The position numbers and the translations under genes are program-made. DNA of 64,000 nucleotides, from NCBI RefSeq assembly GCF_002149015.1, contig NZ_NGFO01000013.1, forward strand, positions 88,679 to 152,678, written 5' to 3'. The stretch's first letter is position 1. Each line of letters starts with the position of its first letter. Below the pieces are notes generated by a model that was not told where the DNA came from, ran no database searches, and saw nothing but the letters and a program-made list of their open reading frames with translations. The DNA comes from Gordonia lacunae (GTDB lineage Bacteria; Actinomycetota; Actinomycetes; Mycobacteriales; Mycobacteriaceae). Of this stretch, positions 53,595 through 63,551 are shown piece by piece.

Positions 53595-54080
53595 CCAGAA
53601 CGGTTCGATCGGGATGTTCCGGATCGCGAACCAGGCCAGGACGACCACCAGCACGACGACCCCGGAGTAGCGGAGATGCTGCCAGCTGCGAACCCGGCGG
53701 CCGGTCCACAACCGCAGGCAGTAGGCGCCGAAGGCGACGAGCAGCAACCCCATCGCGAGCACCCCGACGGCGTTGTAGTGCAGGGCTGCCGGGACGTCAC
53801 CGTGGAGCAGCGAATAGATCGCCCGGAGCGATCCGCACCCGGGACACGTCACGCCGAAGATCAGCTTGGTCGGACACACCGGAAGGGCGCCACCCGGTGT
53901 CGTCGGATCGCCGAACCATACGGCCGCACAGACCATCCCGGTGCCGGCGACCACGGTCGCCGGCCCGAGGAACCGATGCTTCGAGAGGACCGAGATCCGT
54001 CCGAGGACGGCCCGCTCGAAGCGATCAGTACGTGGACGTGGACGCGGAGGCGCCGAGGAGGATGACGAAGAAGATGACAT
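53580..54080 (-). CDS. DUF2752 small membrane protein
   Basis: Up to 166 residues with three or four membrane helices and the DUF2752 mark CPTKLIFGVTCPGCGSLRAIYSLLHGD, whose paired Cys residues are invariant. Function unknown. The start is uncertain: ATG 54080 gives a Ser-rich head but overlaps the upstream CD225 gene by 56 bases. A GTG within the first helix would avoid much of this but truncate the helix. Its leader is coding sequence of the CD225 gene, so the two are coupled. Confidence 0.72.
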   Translation of the reverse strand: MSSSSSSSSAPPRPRPRTDRFERAVLGRISVLSKHRFLGPATVVAGTGMVCAAVWFGDPTTPGGALPVCPTKLIFGVTCPGCGSLRAIYSLLHGDVPAALHYNAVGVLAMGLLLVAFGAYCLRLWTGRRVRSWQHLRYSGVVVLVVVLAWFAIRNIPIEPFWSLHV

Positions 54081-54396
54081 AGACGATGATGATCAGCACC
54101 CAGATGACGACCGATGAGATCGCGCTCCAGATCGCCCACTTCTTGGCCTCGTCGGCGGCCTTCTGCGCACCGGCGTAATCGCCGGCCGCCCACAGCTTGC
54201 TGACCGAGGTCGACTTCACGATCGACACGATCCCGAGTGGGAGGCAGCACAACACCGTCGCCAGGATCGCCCACACGAGGTTGTTGTCCGGCTCCGGGCC
54301 CGCCGGGTTACCGCCCGGGAACCCGCCGTACGGCTGCTGTCCGTAACCACCCGCGCCGTAGTTCGGCGGCTGGTTCGGATCATAGGGGTAGCTCAT
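54025..54396 (-). CDS. CD225/dispanin-family membrane protein
   Basis: 123 residues. A Gly/Tyr/Pro/Gln-rich head (YGQQPYGGFPGGNP) precedes NNLVWAILATVLCCLPLGIVSIVKSTSV, the first helix and CD225 signature, then AGDYAGAQKAADEAKKWA and a second helix. Bacterial dispanins resemble eukaryotic IFITM and PRRT2, but their role is unknown. ATG is 134 bases after purL; it overlaps the DUF2752 gene. Confidence 0.88.
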   Translation of the reverse strand: MSYPYDPNQPPNYGAGGYGQQPYGGFPGGNPAGPEPDNNLVWAILATVLCCLPLGIVSIVKSTSVSKLWAAGDYAGAQKAADEAKKWAIWSAISSVVIWVLIIIVYVIFFVILLGASASTSTY

Positions 54397-54476
54397 CTGC
54401 GCCCTTTCGACTCGGTCAGAGAACTCAAGGAGCGTAACCGACCGCCGACGAGCGCGGCACGTCTGCAATCGATATT

Positions 54477-54501
54477 GATTCCATTGACGTACAACGGAAT
54501 C
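54477..54501. promoter_or_regulatory. Inverted repeat between purL and CD225 gene
   Basis: GATTCCATTG and CAACGGAATC are complementary at nine of ten bases around ACGTA. It could be a purL terminator hairpin or an operator for the CD225 gene. The A/T-rich setting favours a promoter role; undecided. Confidence 0.4.
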
Positions 54502-54530
54502 CTCGCAGATGGAAACGTTGCGGGATGCAA

Positions 54531-56837
54531 CTAGGGTGCGGTCTGGACGGCGTCGCCGAACAGCCTCGGGAGGGTGCCCTCGTGTACCTCGCGGAGTTCG
54601 GTCAGCGGCACCGAGAAGTAGTCCTGGACCTCGACGGCGTCGCTGCCCTGATCGACCACGCCGATACGCGTCCACGGCATCGCGCGGGCGTCGAGCATCG
54701 CGGTGAACCGCGACTCCTCGGTCCGCGGGACCGCGACGAGCACCCGCCCGGCCGATTCCGAGAACAACCAGACGAAGGGGTCGGCATCTTCGGGTAGCAG
54801 GATCCGGCAACCGGTCTCACCGGCCAGCGCCGCCTCGACGACGGTCTGGATCAGGCCACCCTCGCTGAGATCGTGTGCCGCGGAGATCAATCCGTCACGG
54901 GACGATGCGGTCAGGATCTCGGCGAGCAGTCGTTCGCGCTCGAGGTCGACCCGCGGCGGAACGCCACCGAGATGATCGTGGCTGACCTGCGCCCAGATCG
55001 AACCGTCGAACTCGTCCCGGGTCTCCCCCAGGAGGATGAGCGTTTCGCCGGGTTCGGTGCCGATGCCGGTCGGGATGCGACGGTGCACGTCGTCGATGAC
55101 CCCGAGCACACCGATCACCGGCGTCGGGAGGATGGCCGTCGCCCCGGTCTGGTTGTAGAAGCTCACGTTGCCGCCGGTGACCGGGATGCCGAGCTGCGCG
55201 CAGCCGTCGGCGAGTCCGCGGACCGCCTGCTGGAACTGCCACATCACCGCGGGGTCCTCGGGCGACCCGAAGTTGAGGCAGTTGGTGACGGCCTTGGGCG
55301 TCGCACCCGAGACGGCGACGTTGCGGTAGGCCTCGGCGAGCGCGAGCTGCGCACCGCGGTACGGGTCGAGGAAGGTGTAGCGACCCGACGCGTCGGTGGC
55401 CAGCGCGATGCCGCGCCCGGACTCCTCGTCGATGCGGATCATCCCCGAGTCGGCGTGCTCGGCGAGGACGGTGTTGCCCCGCACGTAGCGGTCGTACTGG
55501 TCGGTGATGAACTTGCGGCTGCACAGCGCGGGCGAGGCGAGCATGGCCAGCAGTGTCTCGCGCAGCTGGTCGGGCGTGCTCGGCCGCTGCAGCGGTTCGG
55601 TGGTCGACGCGATGACGGTGTCCTGCCAGTCGGGTCGGGCGACCGGGCGCTCGTAGACCGGACCGTCGTGGGCGACGGTGCGCGGCGGCACGTCGACGAC
55701 GGTCTCACCGTGCCAGGTGATGACCAGCTGATCGCCGTCGGTGACCTCACCGATGACGGTGGCGAGGACGTCCCACTTGCGGCAGACCTCGAGGAACTTC
55801 TCGACGTTCTCCGGCGTCACCACCGCGCACATGCGCTCCTGCGACTCGCTGGAGAGCACCTCCGCCGGGGTCATGCCCTCGGCGCGCATCGGCACCTTCT
55901 CCAGGTCGATGTGCATGCCTCCGTCGCCGGCGGCCGCGAGTTCGCTTGTCGCACAGGACAATCCGGCACCACCGAGATCCTGGATGCCCACGACGAGTCC
56001 GGCGTGATAGAGCTCGAGGCAGCACTCGATGAGCACCTTCTCGGTGAAGGGGTCGCCCACCTGCACACTCGGCAACTTCTTGCGGTTCGGTCCCGAGCCC
56101 GGGGAATCGTCGAAGGTCTCCGACGCCAGCACCGACACGCCGCCGATACCGTCGAGACCGGTCCGCGCACCGAACAGGATGATCTTGTTGCCCGCGCCCG
56201 AGGCGAAGGCCAGGTGCAGGTCCTCGGTGCGCAGCACGCCCGCGCACAGTGCGTTGACGAGCGGGTTGCCGGCGTAGCTGGCGTCGAAGACGGTCTCACC
56301 GCCGACGTTCGGCAGGCCGAGCGAGTTGCCGTAGCCGCCCACGCCGCGCACCACACCGTCGACGACGCGTCGGGTGTCCGGGGCGTCGGCCGGACCGAAG
56401 CGCAGCTGATCCATGACCGCGATGGGACGCGCGCCCATCGCCATGATGTCGCGCACGATGCCGCCGACGCCGGTCGCGGCGCCCTGGTACGGCTCGACAT
56501 AACTCGGGTGGTTGTGCGATTCGACCTTGAAGGTCACCGCCCAGCCGTCACCGATGTCGACGACGCCGGCGTTCTCGCCGATACCGGCGAGCATGCTCGC
56601 GCGCATCTCGTCGGTGGTGGTCTCGCCGAAGTAGCGCAGGTGCACCTTCGACGACTTGTAGCTGCAGTGCTCGGACCACATCACCGAGTACATGGCGAGT
56701 TCCGCGTCGGTGGGCCGGCGACCCAGTATCTCGCGGATGCGCGCGTACTCGTCGTCCTTGAGACCGAGTTCGCGGAACGGTTGCGGATGGTCCGGGGTCT
56801 GGGCAGCGGCTGAGACGGTATCCACCTGGGCACTCAC
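54531..56837 (-). CDS. purL: Phosphoribosylformylglycinamidine synthase subunit II
   Basis: 768 residues, the small PurL of the PurLQS complex. [51 protein letters not shown] and [14 protein letters not shown] are the ATP/FGAR blocks. [39 protein letters not shown] and [13 protein letters not shown] follow. It amidates FGAR using ammonia from PurQ. purQ and purS are not in this window. GTG start, divergent from the EccA-like gene. Confidence 0.96.
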   Translation of the reverse strand: MSAQVDTVSAAAQTPDHPQPFRELGLKDDEYARIREILGRRPTDAELAMYSVMWSEHCSYKSSKVHLRYFGETTTDEMRASMLAGIGENAGVVDIGDGWAVTFKVESHNHPSYVEPYQGAATGVGGIVRDIMAMGARPIAVMDQLRFGPADAPDTRRVVDGVVRGVGGYGNSLGLPNVGGETVFDASYAGNPLVNALCAGVLRTEDLHLAFASGAGNKIILFGARTGLDGIGGVSVLASETFDDSPGSGPNRKKLPSVQVGDPFTEKVLIECCLELYHAGLVVGIQDLGGAGLSCATSELAAAGDGGMHIDLEKVPMRAEGMTPAEVLSSESQERMCAVVTPENVEKFLEVCRKWDVLATVIGEVTDGDQLVITWHGETVVDVPPRTVAHDGPVYERPVARPDWQDTVIASTTEPLQRPSTPDQLRETLLAMLASPALCSRKFITDQYDRYVRGNTVLAEHADSGMIRIDEESGRGIALATDASGRYTFLDPYRGAQLALAEAYRNVAVSGATPKAVTNCLNFGSPEDPAVMWQFQQAVRGLADGCAQLGIPVTGGNVSFYNQTGATAILPTPVIGVLGVIDDVHRRIPTGIGTEPGETLILLGETRDEFDGSIWAQVSHDHLGGVPPRVDLERERLLAEILTASSRDGLISAAHDLSEGGLIQTVVEAALAGETGCRILLPEDADPFVWLFSESAGRVLVAVPRTEESRFTAMLDARAMPWTRIGVVDQGSDAVEVQDYFSVPLTELREVHEGTLPRLFGDAVQTAP

Positions 56838-57022
56838 CCTGACAAGTCTAGGCGGGCGCGGCCGGTTCCGGCCGCCGGGGCGGTCCGGGTGCGGACCTGG
56901 GAGATCTGGGCCCGGTGTCGGGGTGGTCTAGCGATACTCTGTCCCCGGCGAGCGCGCGGATGCACCCGGGGAGATCGGTTCAGGGGCGTCGGTACGCCGA
57001 CGGGACGACACAGGGGGTAGCG

Positions 57023-58804
57023 ATGGCCGATGTCCGCAAGGCGAGGGCGCTCTTCGAACTCGGTGTCCTGTCGCTGAACATCCCCGTCGAAGGCCAGGAA
57101 CCCGTCGACAATCCCGCGCAGGCCGCCAAAGCCTTCACCCGCGCGACCGAGTGGGACCCGTCTCTGGGTGACGCCTGGATCGGCCGGCTCGCCTGCGGTG
57201 AAAACAGCAACGAGGTCCTCTTGGGGCTCTACCGCGCACGTGGATCGATCGGTGCGGAGCAGCGCCGGCTCGGACTCCCGCCCGGCACGATCGCGGGGCG
57301 CTGGTACACGGGCATGATGATCGACTTCCCGGCGTCGAGCGCTGTGGAGGCGACGGCCGCCTACGCGGCCAGCCTGGTCCGCGGTGCGGACTTCGCCGGT
57401 GCCGAAGAGGTGCTCGACGAGGTTCCCCCGGCCCACCGCGTGCCGATCGTGGACTTCGTGCGTGCCTTCCTCCACTTCGCCACCCAGCGGTGGCCCGACG
57501 TCCTGACCTCGCTGACCAGGTCGGATCGGTGGAACGACCCATATATGCAGGCCGTCGCCGATTTCATGGCCGGGACGTCGTGTGTGCACCTCGGCATGCT
57601 CGGCGAGGGCATGCGCCGACTGCAGAACGCGGTCGACGGCCCGATAGCGGCCTGTTCGACGCAGGCGATGTTCGTCTACGGCCTCGCCCTGCGCGAGCAG
57701 GGCCACGAGGAGAAGGCCAAGTCGATGTTCGAGCAGGCCTATGCCCGCGACCCGTCGCTGGCAGCCGCGGCCGAGGCCATCCGCTCGCCCTCCCTGCGCG
57801 TGACCGCGACGACTCCGGAGCAGATCGCCGAACGCGGCGACCGATGGGACCCGAAGTCGGTGCCCCAACGCGCCGAGACACTGGTGTCGGGGTCCGGGGA
57901 TCCGGACGAGCAGAGCTCCCTCGTGACCGCGGCGCAGCGCGAACTGGCCGAACAGATCGGGCTCGACTCGGTGAAGCAGCAGGTGGCCAAGCTCCAGTCC
58001 ACCGCGACGCTGGCCAAGGTCCGCGCCGACCGCGGGTTGTCGACGTCGGCGCGCAGCCTGCATCTCGCCTTCACCGGCCCGCCCGGCACCGGCAAGACGA
58101 CGGTGGCGCGCATCGTCGCCAAGATCTACTGCGGTCTGGGATTCATCAAGTCCGACAAGGTGGTGGAGGCGACCCGCCGTGACATGGTCGGCGAGCACCT
58201 CGGCAGCACCGCGATCAAGACCTCGGCACTGATCGACTCGGCGATGGACGGTGTCCTGTTCATCGACGAGGCCTACACCCTGATCCAGCAGGGACTGTCC
58301 GGCGGTGACGCGTTCGGTCGCGAAGCCGTCGACACACTGCTGGCACGGATGGAGGACGACCGCGACCGGCTGGTCGTCATCATCGCCGGCTACGACTCGG
58401 AGATCGATCGGTTCCTCGCCTCCAACGACGGCCTGGCGTCGCGCTTCGCGCGCCGCGTGCGCTTCGACTCCTACACTCCCGACGAGCTCGCGCGCATCGC
58501 CGAGTTCATCGCGCGCAAGCGGGATTCGTCGTTGACCCGCGAGGCGATGATCGAGATCGAGCAGGCGTGCGCTCCCCTGTACCACGACGTCCGCGAACAC
58601 CAGGGCACCGCGCGGCGCGCGACCGATCTCGCCGGCAACGGCCGCTTCATCCGCAACATCATCGAAGCGGCCGAGGAGGAGCGCGAGTTCCGCCTCAGCG
58701 GCGCGGGCGATCTCGACGCTCTCAGCCAGGACGACCTCATGCGCATCGAGACCGCGGACGTCCGGTCGGCGATCTCGGGCGTCCTCTCCGGACTCATGCG
58801 CTGA
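57023..58804 (+). CDS. EccA-like AAA+ ATPase, orphan from any ESX locus
   Basis: 593 residues. A helical TPR-like N-terminal half (ATEWDPSLGDAWIGRLACGE, ALREQGHEEKAKSMFEQAYARDP) is joined to a CbxX/CfxQ-type AAA+ domain with Walker A GPPGTGKTT, Walker B GVLFIDEAYTL, sensor-1 VVIIAGYDSE and arginine-finger region GLASRFARRVRF. This is EccA of type VII secretion, 573-631 residues in M. tuberculosis. No eccB, eccC, eccD, mycP, PE/PPE or esx gene lies nearby. ATG follows AGGGGG; the open frame above is not coding-like. Confidence 0.9.
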   Translation: MADVRKARALFELGVLSLNIPVEGQEPVDNPAQAAKAFTRATEWDPSLGDAWIGRLACGENSNEVLLGLYRARGSIGAEQRRLGLPPGTIAGRWYTGMMIDFPASSAVEATAAYAASLVRGADFAGAEEVLDEVPPAHRVPIVDFVRAFLHFATQRWPDVLTSLTRSDRWNDPYMQAVADFMAGTSCVHLGMLGEGMRRLQNAVDGPIAACSTQAMFVYGLALREQGHEEKAKSMFEQAYARDPSLAAAAEAIRSPSLRVTATTPEQIAERGDRWDPKSVPQRAETLVSGSGDPDEQSSLVTAAQRELAEQIGLDSVKQQVAKLQSTATLAKVRADRGLSTSARSLHLAFTGPPGTGKTTVARIVAKIYCGLGFIKSDKVVEATRRDMVGEHLGSTAIKTSALIDSAMDGVLFIDEAYTLIQQGLSGGDAFGREAVDTLLARMEDDRDRLVVIIAGYDSEIDRFLASNDGLASRFARRVRFDSYTPDELARIAEFIARKRDSSLTREAMIEIEQACAPLYHDVREHQGTARRATDLAGNGRFIRNIIEAAEEEREFRLSGAGDLDALSQDDLMRIETADVRSAISGVLSGLMR

Positions 58805-58866
58805 CCGCCCCAACCACCCGTCACCACCGGGTCTCGACCCGAACCACCGTCCCGAGGAGTCCTGCC

Positions 58867-59277
58867 ATGTCCGTTCCCGCTCGCCGATTCCGCCCCGCCG
58901 AGGTGGCCGCGGGCCTGTCCATGGCCGCGACGATGATGCTGGCGGTCGGTGCGTGTTCGTCCGACGACGCCGCGCCCGCACCTTCACCCGAGAGCGCGGT
59001 CTCGACCACGATCGCCACCGAGACGAGCAGCCCCGCCACATCCGCGGCCTCCACCCGGACCACTGCGTCACCGACGCGCGGCTCGGATACCGGCACCGCG
59101 TCGACGATGACGTGCAAGCAGTTCCGCGAACTCGACGACGCGGACCGGGCGGCGGTTCTCAGCGAGCTGGATGTGACGTCGAACGCGCAACAGGTTGCGA
59201 CCGTGGCGGCGACGGTCTGCCTGACCCGGCCCGACGACACCATCGCCGCTGTCGTCGCCGAACTGGTCCCGCGCTGA
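58867..59277 (+). CDS. Small lipoprotein with two-Cys domain
   Basis: 136 residues. The signal peptide ends in the lipobox LAVGACSS. A Ser/Thr/Ala/Pro linker (about residues 32-75) leads to a compact all-helical domain TCKQFRELDDADRAAVLSEL...TVAATVCLTRPDDT type with two Cys. This two-Cys helical pattern resembles HdeA-like domains, a weak likeness only. ATG follows CGAGGAG. It begins 62 bases after the EccA-like stop and is probably co-transcribed with it and the next gene. Confidence 0.75.
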   Translation: MSVPARRFRPAEVAAGLSMAATMMLAVGACSSDDAAPAPSPESAVSTTIATETSSPATSAASTRTTASPTRGSDTGTASTMTCKQFRELDDADRAAVLSELDVTSNAQQVATVAATVCLTRPDDTIAAVVAELVPR

Positions 59278-59291
59278 TAGTTTCACCAGCT

Positions 59292-59831
59292 ATGAGCAAC
59301 AGTCCGTGGACCCTGCTGCACGGGCCGCTGTTCAGCCGCGACAACCCGCTCGACCGCAAGCACGCCGCACCGCGGATCAGCGCCTACATCTACGGCAACA
59401 TCCTGATCCTCGCCGTACTCATCCCGTTGCACGTCGAGGACGACTTCGTGGGGATCGCGATCCTCGCCGGTACGGCGGCGTCGACCTTCATCGCGCACGT
59501 CTTCGCCGAGGGGGTCTCGCGCCGGGTCTCCAACGGAGATGCGCAACCCACGAGAGCAGAGGCGCTCGGTCATCTCCGCGACTCGGTGCCGATCCTGACC
59601 TCGGCGCTCCTGCCCTGCGCGATCCTGCTGCTCGGCCTGATCGGCTGGATCGAGCCGCGTACCGCCCAGCTCGTCGCGGAGATCGTGATCCTGCTGCGCA
59701 TCGGCGGCACGGTCTTCGTCATCGACCGGCTCAATCACCAACGGCCAAGCCGGGCAACACTGCTCAGTTCCGGCGCGGTCACGCTCGTCGCGACCCTGAT
59801 CGTCGTGATCAAGGTCGTGGTCACGCACTGA
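59292..59831 (+). CDS. Four-helix membrane protein
   Basis: 179 residues of unknown family. Four hydrophobic segments (ISAYIYGNILILAVLIPL, VGIAILAGTAASTFIAHVFAEGV, ILTSALLPCAILLLGLIGW and ATLLSSGAVTLVATLIVVIKVVV) separated by short charged loops; no catalytic motif. The start follows the lipoprotein stop by 14 bases. It ends 12 bases from the convergent cysQ stop. Confidence 0.72.
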   Translation: MSNSPWTLLHGPLFSRDNPLDRKHAAPRISAYIYGNILILAVLIPLHVEDDFVGIAILAGTAASTFIAHVFAEGVSRRVSNGDAQPTRAEALGHLRDSVPILTSALLPCAILLLGLIGWIEPRTAQLVAEIVILLRIGGTVFVIDRLNHQRPSRATLLSSGAVTLVATLIVVIKVVVTH

Positions 59832-59843
59832 GCGTGGCTGACC

Positions 59844-60623
59844 TCAGCCGCCGGCACCCTCGGTGGTGACCGTGAGGATCGCCTCGGTGAACTCGGGCCG
59901 GCAGATGACGAGGTCGGGCAGGTAGGTGTCCTCGTTGTTGTAGACGAGCGGCGACCCGTCGATCCGCCCGCACCACAGACCCTTCGCCTTCGCGACGGCG
60001 ACCGGCGCGGCCGAATCCCATTCGTACTGGCCGCCCGCATGAACGTAGGCGTCGGCCTCGCCGCGCACGACCGCCATCGCCTTCGCCCCCGCGGACCCCA
60101 TCGGCAGCACCTCGCCGGCCATCGCCGCGGCCACCTCGTCGGCGAACGCCGGTGGCCGCGAACTGCTCACGACCACGCGCGGGACACCGGTCCGGGGCCG
60201 CGAGGCCAGGCCCGCCACGGGCTCGACGGCAGAACCGTCGTCGAGATATGTCACCCCGAGGGCCGGGAGCGCGACCGCACCGGCGATCAGCCCGTCGTCG
60301 GCCGACCAGAGCGCGACGTGCACGGCCCAGTCGGTGCGACCGCCACCGGGTTCGTAGGTGCCGTACTCGCGCGTGCCGTCGACCGGATCGATGATCCACA
60401 CGCGCGACGCCGACAGCCGCGACTTGTCGTCGGCCGACTCCTCGGACAGCACGGCGTCGTCCGGCCGCTCCTGTGCGAGACGCCCGAGGATGAACTCGTC
60501 GGACCGGCGGTCACCCTCCTGACCGAGCTCTTTGCCCGTCAATCCGCTGGAGCGCCGGATGTCGAGCAGGAGTTCACCTGCGGCGGTGGCCAGTTCGCCC
60601 GCCAGGGCACGATCGTCGGTCAC
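59844..60623 (-). CDS. cysQ: 3'(2'),5'-bisphosphate nucleotidase
   Basis: 259 residues of the inositol-monophosphatase superfamily. SEESADDKSRLSASRVWIIDPVDGTREYG carries the acidic metal ligands and DPVDGT, and YEWDSAAPVAVAKAKGL the C-terminal ligand motif. It removes PAP, the by-product of PAPS reduction or sulfation, and the linkage to cysDNC supports CysQ over a sugar phosphatase. GTG start, 63 bases downstream of cysNC on the same strand. Confidence 0.9.
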   Translation of the reverse strand: MTDDRALAGELATAAGELLLDIRRSSGLTGKELGQEGDRRSDEFILGRLAQERPDDAVLSEESADDKSRLSASRVWIIDPVDGTREYGTYEPGGGRTDWAVHVALWSADDGLIAGAVALPALGVTYLDDGSAVEPVAGLASRPRTGVPRVVVSSSRPPAFADEVAAAMAGEVLPMGSAGAKAMAVVRGEADAYVHAGGQYEWDSAAPVAVAKAKGLWCGRIDGSPLVYNNEDTYLPDLVICRPEFTEAILTVTTEGAGG

Positions 60624-60686
60624 GGGGTTCCTCTCGGTCGGGATACCGGTGGCAAGGCAGCGCTCCGCGGTGGTGGCGGAACGGAC

Positions 60687-62549
60687 TCACAGTCCCAGGT
60701 TACGCAGCACCAGGTCGGCGACCTCGGACGGCGGACCGTCGTCGGGCGTGATGAGCAGATCCGGACTCGACGGCCGCTCGTAGGGCGAGTCGATGCCGGT
60801 GAACTGACTGATCTCCCCCCGACGCGCGCGGTCGTAGAGGCCCTTCGGATCGCGTCGCTCGCATTCCGCGAGCGGGGTGTCGACGAAGATCTCGTAGAAC
60901 GGCAACCCGCGCTCGGCGTGGATCTCGCGGGCCCGCTGTCGTTCTTCGGCGAAGGGACTGATGAGCGAGACGATCGCCACCGATCCCGAGTCGGCGAACA
61001 GCGCCGCGACCTCACTGGTCCGGCGGATGTTCTCCCGCCGGTCGTCGTCGGCGAAACCCAGATCGGAGTTCAGTCCGTGTCGCAGGTTGTCGCCGTCCAT
61101 CAGGTATGCCGGACGCCCCTCGGCGACGAAGCGCCGTTCCAGCTCGACCGCCAGTGACGACTTGCCCGAGCCGGACAGGCCCGTCAGCCAGATCGTGGCA
61201 CCGCGGTGCGGACGGTGCTCGCGGGTGACCTTCGTCGCCTGCCACACGACGTGGCTGTCGTGGCTCACCGGCGCCGTGATCATCCCGGCGCCGACGGTGC
61301 GATTGGTCGCCTCGTCGATCAGGATGAAGCTGCCCGTGTCCCGGTTGCGCCGGTAGGAGTCGAAGGTCACCGGCTCCTGCGTGTGCAGGACGACACGCCC
61401 GATCTCGTTGAGCGACAGACCCTCCGCCGCCTCATCGCGATGCAGGGAGTTGACGTCGAGGCGATAGTTGAGTCCGTTCACCTGCGCGCGGGTCAACCGG
61501 GTCCCGCAGAGCAGTTGATACCTGCTGCCCGGCCGCAGCTCGGTGTCGTCGGCGAACCAGCACACCATCGCGTCGAGGTCGCGCCCCACGTACGGCCGGT
61601 TGTTGGGCCGTGCCAGCATGTCGCCGCGCACGATGTCGATCTCGTCGGCGAGTTCGACGGACACGGCCATCGAGGCGAAGGCCTCGTCGACCGGCTGGCC
61701 GCCCGGCGCCCAGATCTCGGTGATGGTGGTGCTGAAACCGCTGGGCAGGACGACGACCTCGTCGCCCTTGGCCAGCACCCCGCCGGCGACCGTACCCGCG
61801 TAGGCCCGGTGGTCGGCACCGTCGCTGCGCTGTGGCCGGATGACGTACTGCACGGGCAGACGGGTGTCGATCAGGTTGCGGTCGGAGGCGATGTAGACGT
61901 GCTCGAGGTGATTCAGGAGCGGCCGGCCCTCGTACCACGGCATCGCCGTGGACTGTTCGACGACGTTGTCACCCCGCAGCGCCGACATCGGGATGAACGT
62001 GAGGTCCACGACGTTGAGCTTGGTCGCGAAATCGACGAAATCCGCGCAGATCTCGTCGAAACGCTCCTGCGACCAGTCGACGAGGTCCATCTTGTTCACG
62101 CAGACCGTGAGATGCGGGATGCCGAGCAACGACGACAGGAACGCATGCCGCCGTGTCTGTTCCAGTACGCCCTTGCGCGCGTCGATGAGGATCATCGCCA
62201 GATCGGCGGTCGAGGCGCCGGTCACCATGTTGCGCGTGTACTGCACGTGACCCGGCGTGTCGGCGATGATGAATTTCCGTTTGGGCGTGGCGAAGTACCG
62301 ATAGGCCACGTCGATGGTGATGCCCTGCTCGCGTTCGGCACGCAGCCCGTCGGTCAGCAGGGCGAGGTTCGCGTACTCGTCACCGCGCTCGGCGCTGGTG
62401 CGCTCGATCGATTCGAGCTGGTCGGTGAAGATCGCCTTCGAGTCGTAGAGCAGGCGGCCGATGAGTGTCGACTTGCCGTCGTCCACCGAGCCGGCGGTCG
62501 CCAGACGCAGCATCTCCGTCGCGCCGCCGACGGCGTTGAGGTCGCCCAT
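60687..62549 (-). CDS. cysNC: Bifunctional sulfate adenylyltransferase large subunit/APS kinase
   Basis: 620 residues. CysN GTPase: GSVDDGKSTLIGRLL (G1), DTPGHVQYTRNM (G3) and NKMDLVDWS (G4), followed by two beta-barrel domains. The C-terminal 180 residues are an APS kinase with Walker A GLSGSGKSS and a FVDTPLAECERRDPKGLY block. With CysD it activates sulfate to APS using GTP hydrolysis, and CysC makes PAPS. Its ATG overlaps the cysD stop by one base. Confidence 0.96.
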   Translation of the reverse strand: MGDLNAVGGATEMLRLATAGSVDDGKSTLIGRLLYDSKAIFTDQLESIERTSAERGDEYANLALLTDGLRAEREQGITIDVAYRYFATPKRKFIIADTPGHVQYTRNMVTGASTADLAMILIDARKGVLEQTRRHAFLSSLLGIPHLTVCVNKMDLVDWSQERFDEICADFVDFATKLNVVDLTFIPMSALRGDNVVEQSTAMPWYEGRPLLNHLEHVYIASDRNLIDTRLPVQYVIRPQRSDGADHRAYAGTVAGGVLAKGDEVVVLPSGFSTTITEIWAPGGQPVDEAFASMAVSVELADEIDIVRGDMLARPNNRPYVGRDLDAMVCWFADDTELRPGSRYQLLCGTRLTRAQVNGLNYRLDVNSLHRDEAAEGLSLNEIGRVVLHTQEPVTFDSYRRNRDTGSFILIDEATNRTVGAGMITAPVSHDSHVVWQATKVTREHRPHRGATIWLTGLSGSGKSSLAVELERRFVAEGRPAYLMDGDNLRHGLNSDLGFADDDRRENIRRTSEVAALFADSGSVAIVSLISPFAEERQRAREIHAERGLPFYEIFVDTPLAECERRDPKGLYDRARRGEISQFTGIDSPYERPSSPDLLITPDDGPPSEVADLVLRNLGL

Positions 62550-63532
62550 CAGAAGTAGCCTTCCTTCTTGCGGTCTTCCATCCCCGACTCGGAGATCCGA
62601 TCGTCAGCACGCGTGGCGCCCCGTTCGGTCAGCCGGGTCACCTCGATCTCCTCGATCACCTTCAGCACATCGTCCGCGCCGGACAGCACGCAACCGGTAC
62701 AGGTGGCGTCGCCGACGGTCCGGAACCGCACGGTCTCGGTCCGCACCTCCTCGCCCGGGAGTTCCTGCAGGAAACGGGTTTTCGCGAGCAGCATGCCGTC
62801 GCGCGGGATGACCTCGCGCTGGTGCGCGTAATAGATCTGCGGCAGATCGATGCCCTCGGCCGCGATGTACTGCCAGATGTCGAGCTCGGTCCAGTTCGAC
62901 AGCGGGAACACCCGGATGTGCTCCCCCTTGGCGTGCCGCCCGTTGTAGAGGCGCCACAACTCGGGTCGCTGCTCACGCGGATTCCACGCACCGAACTCGT
63001 CACGAAAGCTGAACACGCGCTCCTTGGCCCGCGCCTTCTCCTCGTCCCGTCGGGCCCCGCCGAACACGGCGTCGAAACGGTTCTCGGTGATACCGCGCAA
63101 CAGCGCCGCCGTCTGCAACCGGTTGCGGCTCGCGCCCGGACCGGTCTGTTCGACGACCCTCCCGGCATCGATGTCGTCCTGCACCGAGCTGACGAGCAGA
63201 CGGACCCCGGTCTCGGCGACCACGCGATCCCGGTACTCGATCACCTCGTCGAAGTTGTGCCCGGTGTCGACGTGCATGAGCGGGAACGGGATCGGCGCCG
63301 GCCAGAAGGCCTTGCGGGCCAGGTGGAACATCACCACCGAGTCCTTGCCGCCGGAGAACAGGAGAACCGGACGTTCGAAGGTCGCGGCGACCTCGCGGAA
63401 GATGTGCACCGACTCGGCCTCGAGCGCCGCGAGGTGCGAGAGCTCATAGCCGCGATGGTGCACACGACCGTCGGTTGTGGACTCGGTGCGTTCCAGACGA
63501 CGTTCGCCGTCGGCATCGATGGTGATGGCCAC
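62549..63532 (-). CDS. cysD: Sulfate adenylyltransferase small subunit
   Basis: 327 residues. PP-loop LLFSGGKDSVVMFHLARKAF, PLMHVDTGHNFDEVIEYRD, FDAVFGGARRDEEKARAKERVFSFRD, LPLIYYAHQR-type and GCVLSGADD blocks are in family order. It is the ATP sulfurylase partner of CysNC. GTG start eight bases after AGGGGG. First gene of the operon, with a perfect palindrome 20 bases upstream shared with the divergent IclR gene. Confidence 0.95.
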   Translation of the reverse strand: MAITIDADGERRLERTESTTDGRVHHRGYELSHLAALEAESVHIFREVAATFERPVLLFSGGKDSVVMFHLARKAFWPAPIPFPLMHVDTGHNFDEVIEYRDRVVAETGVRLLVSSVQDDIDAGRVVEQTGPGASRNRLQTAALLRGITENRFDAVFGGARRDEEKARAKERVFSFRDEFGAWNPREQRPELWRLYNGRHAKGEHIRVFPLSNWTELDIWQYIAAEGIDLPQIYYAHQREVIPRDGMLLAKTRFLQELPGEEVRTETVRFRTVGDATCTGCVLSGADDVLKVIEEIEVTRLTERGATRADDRISESGMEDRKKEGYF

Positions 63533-63551
63533 CGGAGCAACCCCCTTGACA

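Noticed and set aside
54873..56813. 646-residue plus-strand open frame across purL
   Set aside because: Antisense shadow of purL with the same compositional bias and no recognisable domain.
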